From the NCBI GenBank assembly GCA_016717855.1, contig JADKEV010000040.1:1-51950 (forward strand): a stretch of DNA of 51,950 nt, read 5' to 3'. How positions within the stretch are numbered: the stretch's first letter is position 1; each line of letters starts with the position of its first letter. The notes beneath the pieces are model-generated. The model saw nothing but the letters and a program-made list of their open reading frames with translations, was not told the DNA's origin and did not search any database. Made by a program: the position numbers and the translations under genes. Shown in pieces: positions 17,305 through 25,890 of this stretch. The stretch comes from Betaproteobacteria bacterium. Lineage in GTDB: Bacteria > Pseudomonadota > Gammaproteobacteria > Burkholderiales > Casimicrobiaceae.

Positions 17305-18530
17305 CGGACGATCTTCCTTTCGCGCAGCGCCGCGATCGCGGCCGGCGAATGCGCGAGTCCGGCCAGGGTTGCATCGGTGTGCTCGCCCCACCGCGGCGCG
17401 TGCCGGCGGATCGCCGGCTGCATGGCCGAGAAGGTTACCGGCATTCGGACGACAGGGACAGTCCCCAGCACCGGATGGTCCATCGGCCAGGTCACCGCCC
17501 TGGCCCGGGTCTGCGGATCTTCCAGCGACTCCGCGACCGAGTTCACCGGCGAAGCCGGGAAGCCGGCTTCCTCGAACATGCGCAGCAGCGCGTCCCGGTC
17601 ATGGCGGGCGATCGCCTCGCTCACCATCCGGTCCAGTTCCACGCGATTCCGCACGCGCTCGGCGTTGGTCGCGTAGCGCGGGTCGTCGCAAAGCCCGGCC
17701 AGCCCCAGCGCGCCCAGCAACTTGCGCGTGAGCCCGTCGTTGGCGCCGGCGACGAAGACCCAATGGCCGTCGGCGCAGCGGTAGTTGCGGTACGGAGCGA
17801 TCGCCGGATGGGCGGAACCCATCGGTCGCGGCACTTCGCCGGTCAATAGGTAACTCTGCGCCTGGTAGTTCAACATCCCGATCGCGGTATCCAGCAGCGC
17901 GCCGTCGACACGCTGGCCGCGGCCCGACCGCGCGCGGCTCATCAGCGCGTTGACGATGCCGAACGCGCACAGGCTCCCGGTCGCCAGGTCGATGAACGAA
18001 ACGCCGGAGCGCACCGGTGCGCCGTCGGCTTCGCCGGTGATCGACATGATGCCGCTGAACGCCTGCATCAGCGCTTCGTAGCCGCCGTCGCGCGCGCGCG
18101 GGCCGGTGCGGCCGAACGCGGTGATCGAGCAATAGACCAGTCGCGGATTCAATGCCGCCAGCACGTCGAAGCCGAGGCCGAACTCGTCCATCGTGCCGGT
18201 GCGGAAATTCTCGATCAGCACGTCGGCGTCCGCGGCCAGTTGCTTGACGATGGCCACGCCCTCGGGCGTCTTGAGGTTCACCGCGATGCCGCGCTTGTTG
18301 CGGTTGTTCACCAGGTACGCCGCCGATTGCCCCTCCTTCTGTGGCAGCCAGGTGCGCGATTCGTCGCCGCGGTCGGTGTCTTCGATCTTGATGACGTCCG
18401 CGCCCATGTCACCCAATAGCGAACCGCAGAACGGCCCGGCGAGCACGCGCGAAAAGTCGAGGACGCGGATGCCCTCGAGCGCCAGTTGGGGCGCGGCCTC
18501 GGTCAGCATGGGCGGCGGCGGCGCGGTCAT
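17301..18530 (-). CDS. CaiB/BaiF family (class III) CoA-transferase with Glu at the catalytic Asp position
   Basis: The protein has 409 residues. Standard family blocks are RVLDFSRVLAGPFCGSLLGDMGADVIKIE, YLVNNRNKRGIAVNL and ENFRTGTMDEFGLGF. Where most members have YD.L.QA with the catalytic Asp, this protein reads GGYEALMQAFSG, placing Glu152 there. Glu could still carry out the acyl-anhydride chemistry, but the geometry changes. The C-terminal domain appears intact. It is the third gene of the mutase operon, with ATGA overlaps on both sides (MaoC hydratase upstream, enoyl-CoA hydratase downstream). Confidence 0.92.
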   Translation of the reverse strand: MTAPPPPMLTEAAPQLALEGIRVLDFSRVLAGPFCGSLLGDMGADVIKIEDTDRGDESRTWLPQKEGQSAAYLVNNRNKRGIAVNLKTPEGVAIVKQLAADADVLIENFRTGTMDEFGLGFDVLAALNPRLVYCSITAFGRTGPRARDGGYEALMQAFSGIMSITGEADGAPVRSGVSFIDLATGSLCAFGIVNALMSRARSGRGQRVDGALLDTAIGMLNYQAQSYLLTGEVPRPMGSAHPAIAPYRNYRCADGHWVFVAGANDGLTRKLLGALGLAGLCDDPRYATNAERVRNRVELDRMVSEAIARHDRDALLRMFEEAGFPASPVNSVAESLEDPQTRARAVTWPMDHPVLGTVPVVRMPVTFSAMQPAIRRHAPRWGEHTDATLAGLAHSPAAIAALRERKIVR

Positions 18531-19042
18531 GGATGCGCTGCCGCTCCGGCGGCAGCCGGCACCGGCCGCTTGCGCAGCAGGTACTTCTGCAGTCCGTCCA
18601 TCACCAGTTTGCCGTGCTGGTTGTGGACGGTCGACTTGAGCACCAGCACGCCGGTGGTCCGGTTCGGGGTGAGCTCCGCGACTTCGAGCGTGGCGTAGAG
18701 CGTGTCGCCGACGAACACCATCCCCAGGAACCGGCTGCTCTGCTCGATGAAGCCGCGCAGCGAGTCTTCGACCATGTGCGCGAACAGGCCCGCGCCGCCG
18801 CAGGTCTGCGCGAGGACCTGGAAGCCGTGGGCCAGCATGTGCGGCATGCCGCGCGCGCGGCAATATTCGACGTCGTAGTGGACCGGATGGTTGTCGCCGC
18901 TGGCTGCCTGGAACGCCGCGAAGATCCCGTCGGTCATGGTCCGCGAGGGCAGGATGAAGCGCTCGCCAAGGACGAAGTCCTCGAACCAGCGCGTCGGGCA
19001 CATCCGGTGTTGCCGCGGATCGAATGCTGCGGGGTCATTCAT
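18527..19042 (-). CDS. MaoC-like hydratase/dehydratase
   Basis: This 171-residue hotdog-fold protein carries the hydratase-2 motif as SGDNHPVHYDVEYCRARG, with Asp50 and His55 as the expected acid/base pair, and later VGDTLYATLEV and FIEQSSRFLGMVFVGD. These enzymes add or remove water across the 2,3 double bond of a CoA thioester; mesaconyl-CoA and itaconyl-CoA hydratases belong to the same superfamily. It overlaps the following CoA-transferase gene (ATGA) and lies 70 bp behind the Bug receptor that opens the operon. Confidence 0.9.
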   Translation of the reverse strand: MNDPAAFDPRQHRMCPTRWFEDFVLGERFILPSRTMTDGIFAAFQAASGDNHPVHYDVEYCRARGMPHMLAHGFQVLAQTCGGAGLFAHMVEDSLRGFIEQSSRFLGMVFVGDTLYATLEVAELTPNRTTGVLVLKSTVHNQHGKLVMDGLQKYLLRKRPVPAAAGAAAHP

Positions 19043-19112
19043 CGAAGTCAGCCCTCATGGTTGATGCCGCGCGCATCGCGGCCAGGCGCCGGCTGGCGGC
19101 GCCGTCCCCTGC

Positions 19113-20099
19113 CTACTCCGGTTGTATCCCGGCGGCGCGTATGAGCTCTATCCAGCGCACCTGGTCGCGCTGCATCCGCCGGGCCAGGTCGCGCGGCGCC
19201 ACCGGCTCGACTTCGGTCGATATCGCGGCGAACCGCTCCTTGATCTCCGCCGTCGCCAGCGCGGCGGCGATCGCGGTGTAGAGCTTGTCGACCACCGGCG
19301 CGGGCGTGCCGGCAGGGGCGACGAGTCCGATCCAGGTCACGAGTTCGGTGCCGGGATAGGTTTCCGACAGCGTCGGCACGTCCGGCGCGGAGACGCTGCG
19401 CGACGCGGCCGAAATGGCCAGCGCGACCAGCTTGCCCGACTTCAGGTGCGGCACGCCGTTGCCCACGTCGACGACCGCCATCGGTATGGTGCCGCCCAGC
19501 AGGTCGGTGATGGCCTGCGGGGTCCCCTTGTACGGAACGGGCGTGAAGTTCGCGCCGGTCGCCTTGGCGAGCATCGCCAGCGCCACTTGCGCGCTGGAGG
19601 AACCATAGGCCGCAGGCATCGGGTTCGGCTCCTTCTTCGCCAGCGCGAGGAAGCTCTTCAGGTCCCGGGCCGGCGAGTCCGCGCGCACCATGAACATCAT
19701 CGAGGTCGAGCCCAGGCCGGCGATGGGCTCGAAGTCCTTGCCCGGGTCGTACGGCAGGGTCTTGAACAGCCCAACGTTCGCGGCCAGCGTCGTGCTCGAT
19801 CCGGCGAGCAGCGTGTAGCCGTCGGGCTTGGCCTTGGCGACGAACTGGGTCGCGACGACGCCCTGGGCGCCGGCCTTGTTGTCGATGATCACCGGCTGGC
19901 CCAGCGACTTCTGCAGCGCGACGGCGAGCGGACGGACCAGGTTGTCGGTCGCGCTGCCCGCCGGGAACCCCACGACGATGGTGATCGGCCGCGACGGATA
20001 GTCCTGGGCGGCGCCGGCCTGCGGCAGCAGGCAGAGGATCGCGAGCGCGCAACCCTGCGCGGCCATCCGGGCGATGCGTGGGAATGACTGGAAATTCAT
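19113..20099 (-). CDS. Bug/TctC family receptor, first gene of the B12-mutase operon
   Basis: The protein has 328 residues with a signal peptide ending at QAGAAQ, then DYPSRPITIVVGFPAGSATDNLVRP. The GSATDN loop, shared with the receptor at 20425, differs from the GG.D loop of the other receptors, so these two probably bind related ligands. Other landmarks are PDGYTLLAGSSTT, LPYDPGKDFEPIAGLGSTSMMF and VPYKGTPQAITDLLGG. It is divergent to its closest relative in the window. A 28-bp operator palindrome lies 58 bases upstream of its start, so the whole operon should be controlled there. Confidence 0.93.
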   Translation of the reverse strand: MNFQSFPRIARMAAQGCALAILCLLPQAGAAQDYPSRPITIVVGFPAGSATDNLVRPLAVALQKSLGQPVIIDNKAGAQGVVATQFVAKAKPDGYTLLAGSSTTLAANVGLFKTLPYDPGKDFEPIAGLGSTSMMFMVRADSPARDLKSFLALAKKEPNPMPAAYGSSSAQVALAMLAKATGANFTPVPYKGTPQAITDLLGGTIPMAVVDVGNGVPHLKSGKLVALAISAASRSVSAPDVPTLSETYPGTELVTWIGLVAPAGTPAPVVDKLYTAIAAALATAEIKERFAAISTEVEPVAPRDLARRMQRDQVRWIELIRAAGIQPE

Positions 20100-20156
20100 G
20101 CTTTCTCCTGAAGATTGTCCGGGGTGCGCCGATGCCGTGCCGGTGGACTCTATTTC

Positions 20157-20184
20157 ATAATACTGAAAATAGTTTCGGTATTAT
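20157..20184. promoter_or_regulatory. IclR-type operator, copy 1 (left operon)
   Basis: The left arm ATAATACTGAAA (20157-20168) and right arm TTTCGGTATTAT (20173-20184) are separated by ATAG, and 11 of 12 arm positions pair. Its length and layout are the same as the perfect copy at 29754-29781. The site lies 58 bases before the first gene of the left minus-strand operon, in the divergent region shared with the plus-strand receptor gene. An IclR-family regulator is encoded 2.3 kb away. Confidence 0.75.
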
Positions 20185-20298
20185 AGAACACTGGATGATC
20201 GAGTCAAGCGGAATCTGCCTTACCCCGGCGTCTCGTCCGGAACACCGGCGCGGGTGCCGGGAAAATTCCCGGCTTGACACGGCGGAGACGGTTCATTC

Positions 20299-20326
20299 AT
20301 AATGACGAATCTGTTTTCGGTATATT
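20299..20326. promoter_or_regulatory. IclR-type operator, copy 2 (plus-strand receptor unit)
   Basis: ATAATGACGAATC (20299-20311), TG, and TTTTCGGTATATT (20314-20326) match the perfect palindrome at 29754-29781 at 10 of 13 and 10 of 13 arm positions, with the identical TG centre. The site lies about 100 bases before the plus-strand receptor gene. The 310-bp divergent region 20100-20409 therefore carries one operator for each direction; nothing else was recognised in it. Confidence 0.65.
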
Positions 20327-20424
20327 GAAACAGTTAGCTCAACCCCCCGGCCCCCGCGACCGCTGCCCGCGGGGCATCAGCCGCGCCGCAGGCAACCGCA
20401 ACCTCGCCCATGAAGGAAAATCGC

Positions 20425-21387
20425 ATGTCCTCTCCCCGCATCATCCGCTGGCTCGCCGCCGCGGCGCTGGCCGCCGCAACCTGCCTCGCGCAGGCCCAGG
20501 ACTTCCCGTCGCGGCCCCTGACACTGGTGGCCCCCTACCCGCCGGGCAGCGCGACTGACAATGTCGCCCGCCCGCTCGCGCTGGCGCTGCAGGAGATCCT
20601 CGGCCAGCCGGTGATCGTCGACAATCGCGCCGGGGCGCAAGGCACGATCGGCGCCGACTACGTGGCGCGCGCCAAGCCGGACGGCTACACAGTGCTGATC
20701 GCGTCGACGACGATGTTCGCCGGCACCAGCCTGATGAAGAGCCTCCCCTACGATCCGATCAAGAGCTTCCAACCCGTCTCCGGCATCGGCTCCACCTCGA
20801 TGATGTTCCTGGTCAGGGCCGACTCGCCGATCAAGACGATCAACGACCTGGTCGAGGCCGCGAAGACGCGGAAGGATCCGCTCAACATCGGCTACGGGGC
20901 GGCCAGCGCGCAGGTGGTGCTCGCGATGTTCACCAATGCAAGCGGCGGCAAGGTGACGCCAATCAGCTACAAGGGCACGCCGCAGGCGATCACCGACCTC
21001 ACCGGCGGACAGATCGACGCCGCCATCGTCGACATCGGCAACGGCGTCGCGCAGATGAATTCCGGCCGGCTGCGGGCCCTCGCCATCTCCGCCAAGGCGC
21101 GCAGCGCCGCGGCGCCCAACGTGCCCATCCTCGCCGAAGTCCTGCCGGGGGCGGCGCTGGAAACCGTCATTGCCGTCGTCGCACCGGCCGGCACGCCGGC
21201 CCCCATCGTCGAGAAGCTCGATCGCGCGCTGCGCACGGCGCTGGCCAGGCCCGACGTCAAGACGCGCTGGGCCGCGACGACCACCGAGGTCGTGCCGCTG
21301 TCGACTGGCGAACTGGAGAAGCTGCTGGCGACCGACCTGCCCCGCTGGCACGCGCTGATCAAGGCCGCCGGCATCGAGGCGCAGTAG
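20425..21387 (+). CDS. Bug/TctC family tripartite tricarboxylate transporter receptor
   Basis: The protein has 320 residues. The start at 20425 was preferred because AAGGAAAA lies eight bases upstream; an in-frame ATG at 20410 would add five residues and has no ribosome site. The signal peptide ends near LAQAQ and the mature part begins DFPSRPLTLVAPYPPGSATDNVARP. It shares the GSATDN loop, GSTSMMFLVRADSP and YKGTPQAITDL with the divergent receptor at 19113-20099, so the two are close paralogues and may bind related ligands. It opens the plus-strand unit with the amidohydrolase and the IclR regulator. Confidence 0.92.
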   Translation: MSSPRIIRWLAAAALAAATCLAQAQDFPSRPLTLVAPYPPGSATDNVARPLALALQEILGQPVIVDNRAGAQGTIGADYVARAKPDGYTVLIASTTMFAGTSLMKSLPYDPIKSFQPVSGIGSTSMMFLVRADSPIKTINDLVEAAKTRKDPLNIGYGAASAQVVLAMFTNASGGKVTPISYKGTPQAITDLTGGQIDAAIVDIGNGVAQMNSGRLRALAISAKARSAAAPNVPILAEVLPGAALETVIAVVAPAGTPAPIVEKLDRALRTALARPDVKTRWAATTTEVVPLSTGELEKLLATDLPRWHALIKAAGIEAQ

Positions 21388-21457
21388 CGCGCCGCCGCGG
21401 GAATTCACCAGGCATCCGCCGGCAGCAACGCCGGCAGATGCCGCAAAGGGAATCACC

Positions 21458-22389
21458 ATGTACGACGGCCCCGTCATCGACGCCTTCCTGCACACGCCCT
21501 GGCTGGGCGGCGAGGATCTTCTGGATCCGCGCGGCGACCGTGTCGACTGGAGCGGCGACCCGCGGCTGCAGCGGGTCATGCACACGTTTCGGCACAACGC
21601 TGCCGACGGCAGTCCCGCGGCGGCGCTCGACCGCGCGGGGTTGCGCGAGCACATGACGGCCGCCGGGGTCGAGCGCGTGCTGCTCCCGGCCAAGATCTAC
21701 TACACCGCGACGGAGGCCAGCGTCGTCGCCGTCCACCGGCAGCTCGAGAGCTCTGCGATGGGTCGGACGACACGATGCGCTGGGCGTGTTCGCTGGTGCC
21801 GCCGGAACTGGGGCCAGGAACTTACTGGGACTTCATGCGCAACCCGCGGCTGCTCGCCGCGGCGGCGGCCCGGCCCGGCCTGACCGGCGTCCACATCACG
21901 CCTTCGCCGTGGGCGACGCCGCCCAACCACAAGTGGTACTACCCGGCGTACGCCGCGTGCGTCGAGCACCAGCTCCCGCTGCTGGCCTATGTCGGAATGC
22001 CCGGGCCGCTGTGGCCGATGGACCCGAACAATCCTGCGCATCTCGAGGAAGTGGCGCTCGCCTTTCCCGATCTCAGGATCATCGCGCACCACATCGGCGA
22101 CCCCTGGGTCGACATCGCGATCCGGCTGGCCGCGCGGCATCCGAATTTCTACATCTGCACCTCCGCGTGGTCGCCGAAAGCCTACCCCAGGGCGCTGCTG
22201 GATTTTCTCAAGGGGGGCTGGCACGGAACCAGGGGCTGCGACAAGGTCGTCTTCGCCTCCGACTTTCCGCTGCTCGACATGCAGCGGTCGGTGCGGGACC
22301 TGCGGCAGCTGGAGCTCAGCCCCGAGCAGCACCGCCGCTTCGCGTACGAGAATGCGCGCCAGCTCTTCTGGCGCCAGGACGCCAGTTGA
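21458..22389 (+). CDS. amidohydrolase family 2 (ACMSD-like) protein (one frameshift)
   Basis: The protein has about 310 residues when corrected. The first part reads MYDGPVIDAFLHTPWLGGEDLL and includes AAGVERVLLPAKIYY. The frame then slips near 21746-21755 (one base missing or two extra) and continues as DGSDDTMRWACSLVPP...GVHITPSP...LPLLAYVGMPG...LRIIAHHIGDPWVDIAI...DKVVFASDFPLLDM. His-His in IIAHHIGDPW and Asp in FASDFPLLD are the expected metal-site residues. The usual N-terminal HxH is changed to D-A-F-L-H, so one metal ligand differs from typical members. Family enzymes hydrolyse or decarboxylate cyclic or aromatic acids. It probably acts early in the island's pathway. Confidence 0.85.
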
Positions 22390-22429
22390 CGTTGCCGTGC
22401 GAGGAGTCATGCCCGCGCGGCTGCTCTTC

Positions 22430-22452
22430 ACTATACTGAAACCTTTCCGGGG
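22430..22452. promoter_or_regulatory. degenerate IclR-type operator before the regulator gene
   Basis: ACTATACTGAAAC (22430-22442) matches the left arm of the operator at 10 of 13 positions. TTTCCGG (22444-22450) resembles the right arm TTTTCGG but is shifted by one base. It ends 12 bases before the ATG of the IclR-family gene, which suggests weak autoregulation. Confidence 0.5.
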
Positions 22453-22464
22453 AGACGCGACACC

Positions 22465-23223
22465 ATGAATGGAGAATCAAGCCGGTCTTCGCTGCGCGCG
22501 CTCGAGGTGTTCGAAGCCTTCCGCGAAGCCCGCCGGCCGCTCTCGCTCTCGGAGGTCGCGCGGATGACCGACATGCCCGTGTCGACCTGTCACGGCGTGT
22601 TCAAGGCGCTGGAACAGCGCGGCTTCCTGTACTTCGGTGCGGGCCGCGACGCCTACCCGACCCGCCGCCTCTGGGACCTCGCGCAGGCGATCAACGCGCA
22701 CGACCCGGTCGCGCTGCGGCTCGAGCCCGCGCTGGCGCAACTGCGCCATGAAGTCGACGAGACGGTGATCCTCGGCGTCCGCCACGGCGACACCGTCCTG
22801 TATTTGCTGGTGCTCGAGAGTGCGCAGGCGATCCGCTACTCCTCGCAGGCGGGCGAGCACAAGCCGCTGCACTCGAGCGCGATCGGCAAGGTGATGCTGG
22901 GCGCGATGTCCCCGTCCGAGTTCGACGCCTGGCTGCGGTCGGCCGACCTGCGCAAGGTCACCGAGCGCACGCTCGTTTCCGCGCCGCGCCTGAAAGCCGA
23001 CCTCGCCGCGGCGCGCGCGCGCGGCTACTACGTGACGCTGGGCGAGAATGTCTCCGACGTGATGGCCGTCGCCGCCCCGCTGACCATGGGCACGACAACG
23101 TTCGGCGTGGCCATCGCGGGCCCGCTGCAGCGCCTGGCGGGCAAGGAAGCCGCGCTGGGCAAAAGACTGCTTCGCGCGCTGAAGGCGCTCGAAGCGGCGG
23201 GCCGGGCGGACGCGGCACGCTGA
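22465..23223 (+). CDS. IclR family transcriptional regulator
   Basis: The protein has 252 residues. The N-terminal winged helix-turn-helix (about 8-70) reads SLRALEVFEAF...LSLSEVARMTDMPVSTCHGVFKALEQRGFL. The IclR effector domain (about 80-250) includes ETVILGVRHGDTVLYL and HSSAIGKVMLGAM. Family members bind small aromatic or aliphatic acids and act as local repressors or activators of catabolic operons. The same palindrome occurs before the left operon, the plus-strand receptor and the right operon, and in degraded form before this gene. It is therefore the obvious candidate for the shared regulator. It is convergent with the AMP-ligase gene; the 110 bp between them shows no clear terminator. 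Confidence 0.93.
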   Translation: MNGESSRSSLRALEVFEAFREARRPLSLSEVARMTDMPVSTCHGVFKALEQRGFLYFGAGRDAYPTRRLWDLAQAINAHDPVALRLEPALAQLRHEVDETVILGVRHGDTVLYLLVLESAQAIRYSSQAGEHKPLHSSAIGKVMLGAMSPSEFDAWLRSADLRKVTERTLVSAPRLKADLAAARARGYYVTLGENVSDVMAVAAPLTMGTTTFGVAIAGPLQRLAGKEAALGKRLLRALKALEAAGRADAAR

Positions 23224-23333
23224 GCGCGGATGCGCGCTGCGGATGCGGCGCGCTGGCGGGCGGGTCACGCAGTCCCGGCGCTGCCGCGGATCGGCGCGGC
23301 GGCCACCGTACCGCCTTCTTCAGACCACCTCCT

Positions 23334-24932
23334 TCAGCCTGCGTCCAGGCGCTCCAGCGCGAGTTGCCGCAGCGCATCCCTGCGGATCTTCGTCGCATTC
23401 GCACTGACCGTGACCGGAAACGCGTCGATGGCGAAGAAACGCACCGGGACCTTATAGGCGGCCAGGCGCGCGCGCACATATTCAGCGAGCTTGCCTTCGT
23501 CGATCGCGCAACCGGCGGCTGGAATCACGAAGGCGACGGCGCGCAGTCCGTCCGGCCGCGGCACCGCAACGACCTGGCACGCCTCGATGCCGCCGGCCTC
23601 CTGGACCACGGTTTCGATCTCCGCAGGGCTGACGAGGAAGCCACCCAGGCGCAGCGAGTCTCCCGCGCGCGACAGATAGACAAAGCCGGCGCCGGCCGTG
23701 GTCTGCCCGAGGTCGCCGGTCCGGTACCAGCCGTCGGCGGTGAACGCCGCGGCGGTCGCGGTCGCATCGCCGAAGTAGCCGACCATCCTGCTGTGCGGGG
23801 CGAGGATTTCGAGTTCGCCGGCCGTGCCGTCGGGCAGGACCTGCCCGGACTCCGGATCGCGGGCGCGCACGCGCGCCGCCGGATCAACGGGATAACCGCC
23901 CGCGAGGCCGCGTTCGGCGCCAGGCGTTGCGCTGGCACGCACCGAGAACAGGGCCAGAACCTCGCTCGCGCCATACAGCCCGGAAAGCCGCAGGCCGCGC
24001 TGTTCCGCGGTGGCCACGATGTCGGCGAGCGCGGGATTGAACGGCGCGAAGCCGGCATAGGCGAGGCTGGGATACGGCGTGGGCGCCGCGCTCGCCGCAA
24101 GCAATTGCGCATACGCGTCGTCGGTGCCTGTGATGTGGGTGCACGCGCCGCGCACAATGTCCCCGGCGGCCGCGCCGGCGTCCCAGGCCGGACGCATCCA
24201 CAGCGGCACGCCGCCGGCCCGCGCCGCCAGCGCGGTGCACAGGCCGTAGACCCCGCACAACGGCGGCACCAGATAGACGGCGGCGCCGGGTCCCAGTTGC
24301 CAGGCCGCCGCGACGTTGCGCGCATGCCGGACCAGCGTCTGCTGGTCGTGCAGGACGAGCTTGGGTTCCTTCGTGGTGCCCGATGTCGCGAACAGGATGC
24401 ACGGCGCCGACGGCGACGCTGCGTCGTCCGGCGCCGCCGCGGGCAGCGCGGCGAAGCGGTGCCGCGCGATGCCGCCCGACCCAGCAGGAGGAGGGGCAGC
24501 AGCGGCAGCCGCCGCGTCTTCGTCGTACTCGATCAGCGCGGACAGCGACGACAACGCGGCGGGATCGCAGGCCGCCAGGATCCCGCGGAAGTCGATGCCG
24601 CTGAAACCCGGCCAGCAGACCAGCACGCGCGGTTGCGACCGGCGCAGGATGATCGCCAGTTCGTGGCTCTTGTAGCGGGTGTTGACCGACACGACGACGG
24701 CGCCCAGGCGGGCGGCCGCGAACAACGTGGCCAGCCAGGCCGGCACGTTGGGCAGCCAGAGCGCGACGCGGTCGCCCGGCCCGACGCCGAGTGCGGCCAG
24801 GCCGCCGGCGATGCGCGCGACCTCGGCGCGCAAGCGGTCGGCCGGGACCGGCACGCCGCGGTCGAACAGCGGCACGCCGCTCCCGGCCGCCTGCCCCGGA
24901 TCGTCGAGCAGGGCGGCCAGCGTCTCGCTCAT
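23334..24932 (-). CDS. AMP-forming acyl-CoA synthetase/ligase
   Basis: This is a 532-residue ANL-superfamily enzyme. The phosphate-binding loop is LFATSGTTKEPKLVLH, a form with Lys-Glu instead of the more common Gly-x. Motif A5 is LYGASEVLALF, the hinge/ATP motif GWYRTGDLG, and the C-terminal lysine region NATKIRRDALRQL. It converts a free acid, ATP and CoA to the acyl-CoA, AMP and pyrophosphate. A poly-Ala/Pro linker near residue 135 is likely a surface loop. It is the last gene of the right minus-strand operon, seven bases behind the alpha/beta hydrolase, so it may activate an acid released by that hydrolase. Confidence 0.92.
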   Translation of the reverse strand: MSETLAALLDDPGQAAGSGVPLFDRGVPVPADRLRAEVARIAGGLAALGVGPGDRVALWLPNVPAWLATLFAAARLGAVVVSVNTRYKSHELAIILRRSQPRVLVCWPGFSGIDFRGILAACDPAALSSLSALIEYDEDAAAAAAAPPPAGSGGIARHRFAALPAAAPDDAASPSAPCILFATSGTTKEPKLVLHDQQTLVRHARNVAAAWQLGPGAAVYLVPPLCGVYGLCTALAARAGGVPLWMRPAWDAGAAAGDIVRGACTHITGTDDAYAQLLAASAAPTPYPSLAYAGFAPFNPALADIVATAEQRGLRLSGLYGASEVLALFSVRASATPGAERGLAGGYPVDPAARVRARDPESGQVLPDGTAGELEILAPHSRMVGYFGDATATAAAFTADGWYRTGDLGQTTAGAGFVYLSRAGDSLRLGGFLVSPAEIETVVQEAGGIEACQVVAVPRPDGLRAVAFVIPAAGCAIDEGKLAEYVRARLAAYKVPVRFFAIDAFPVTVSANATKIRRDALRQLALERLDAG

Positions 24933-24939
24933 CGTCCCT

Positions 24940-25782
24940 TCACTCGTCGCACACCACGCCGTCGTGCTGCGCGGCGAAGTACAGCACGTGCCTGGCGCAT
25001 TGCTCGGGCAGCAGGAACTGGATGGCGTGGAACTCCGTCGGCAGCATCACCATGCGGATGCCGGGGATGGTCTTGCCGACCAGTTCCTGGTCAAAGCGCG
25101 TGATGCGCCCGTTGCCGGGATAGAGCCCCAGCGTGGGCGTGACGATGCGCGCGGCGTAGGCGCGGACGTCGAGCTTCTTCGCCAGTTCGGACAGGCCCAC
25201 CAGCGAATCGACCGGCGACTTGCCCATCTCGCGGGCGTACCACGCCTGCATCGCGGCATCTGCGGACGCGGGAAAGCGCGACGACGCGTTCGCTGCCGCC
25301 GCCCAGCGCTCGCTGCCCATCGTGCGCATCGCCTCCTGCCAGCTGGGATGACCGAACGCGAACGTCTCCTGCGTATGCTTGGGTATGGTCAGCGGCGTGG
25401 ATACCAGGCTGAGCGTGCGCACGCGCTCCGGATGCGTCGCCGCGAGCATGATGCCGATGATGCCGCCGATCGACTCGCCGGCGTAATGCACCGGCGCATC
25501 GGGACTGACCTCGTGCAGGATGTCGAGGATGTCTTCGAGGAAACCTTCTTCCGTGTAACCGGTGTTCGGGTCGAAGTCCAGCGGCGAGGCGCCGAAACCG
25601 CGCAGGTTGGGACGGACGATCCGGTAGTAGCGCGACAGGTACGGCACCCATGGGTACCAGAACCGCGCGGAGCGGCCAAAGCCGTGCTGGAGAATCAGCA
25701 CCGGCGCGTTCTTCCATTCGTCGGTGAAGTCGTCGATGTCGTACTGCAGGGTCGGCTTTCCGCTGCGCTTGAGCAGAGGCAT
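24940..25782 (-). CDS. alpha/beta hydrolase
   Basis: The protein has 280 residues and a soluble alpha/beta-hydrolase fold. The oxyanion motif is LQHGFGRSARFW, and PNLRGFGASP follows the second strand. The nucleophile elbow is YAGESIGGIIG with Ser104. The distal His is probably the one in PTEFHAIQFLLPEQ. It resembles lactonases and esterases of the 3-oxoadipate-enol-lactonase type in general layout, but nothing identifies its substrate. The start at 25782 has an AAAGGAAG ribosome site. It lies in the right operon between the Bug receptor (108 bp upstream) and the AMP-ligase. Confidence 0.9.
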   Translation of the reverse strand: MPLLKRSGKPTLQYDIDDFTDEWKNAPVLILQHGFGRSARFWYPWVPYLSRYYRIVRPNLRGFGASPLDFDPNTGYTEEGFLEDILDILHEVSPDAPVHYAGESIGGIIGIMLAATHPERVRTLSLVSTPLTIPKHTQETFAFGHPSWQEAMRTMGSERWAAAANASSRFPASADAAMQAWYAREMGKSPVDSLVGLSELAKKLDVRAYAARIVTPTLGLYPGNGRITRFDQELVGKTIPGIRMVMLPTEFHAIQFLLPEQCARHVLYFAAQHDGVVCDE

Positions 25783-25890
25783 GGGCTTCCTTTCGGTCGT
25801 CGTGGTAAAAGCGGGCGCCGGCGGCGGGAGGCGGGAGGCGGGAGGCTTGCGTTGCGCTGGCCGCAAGAGCGCCGCCGCCCGATCGCGGGT

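Noticed and set aside
24436..24520. Frameshift in the AMP-ligase at the Ala/Pro-rich linker
   Set aside because: The frame is continuous and motifs on both sides are in the same frame, so it is a low-complexity loop.
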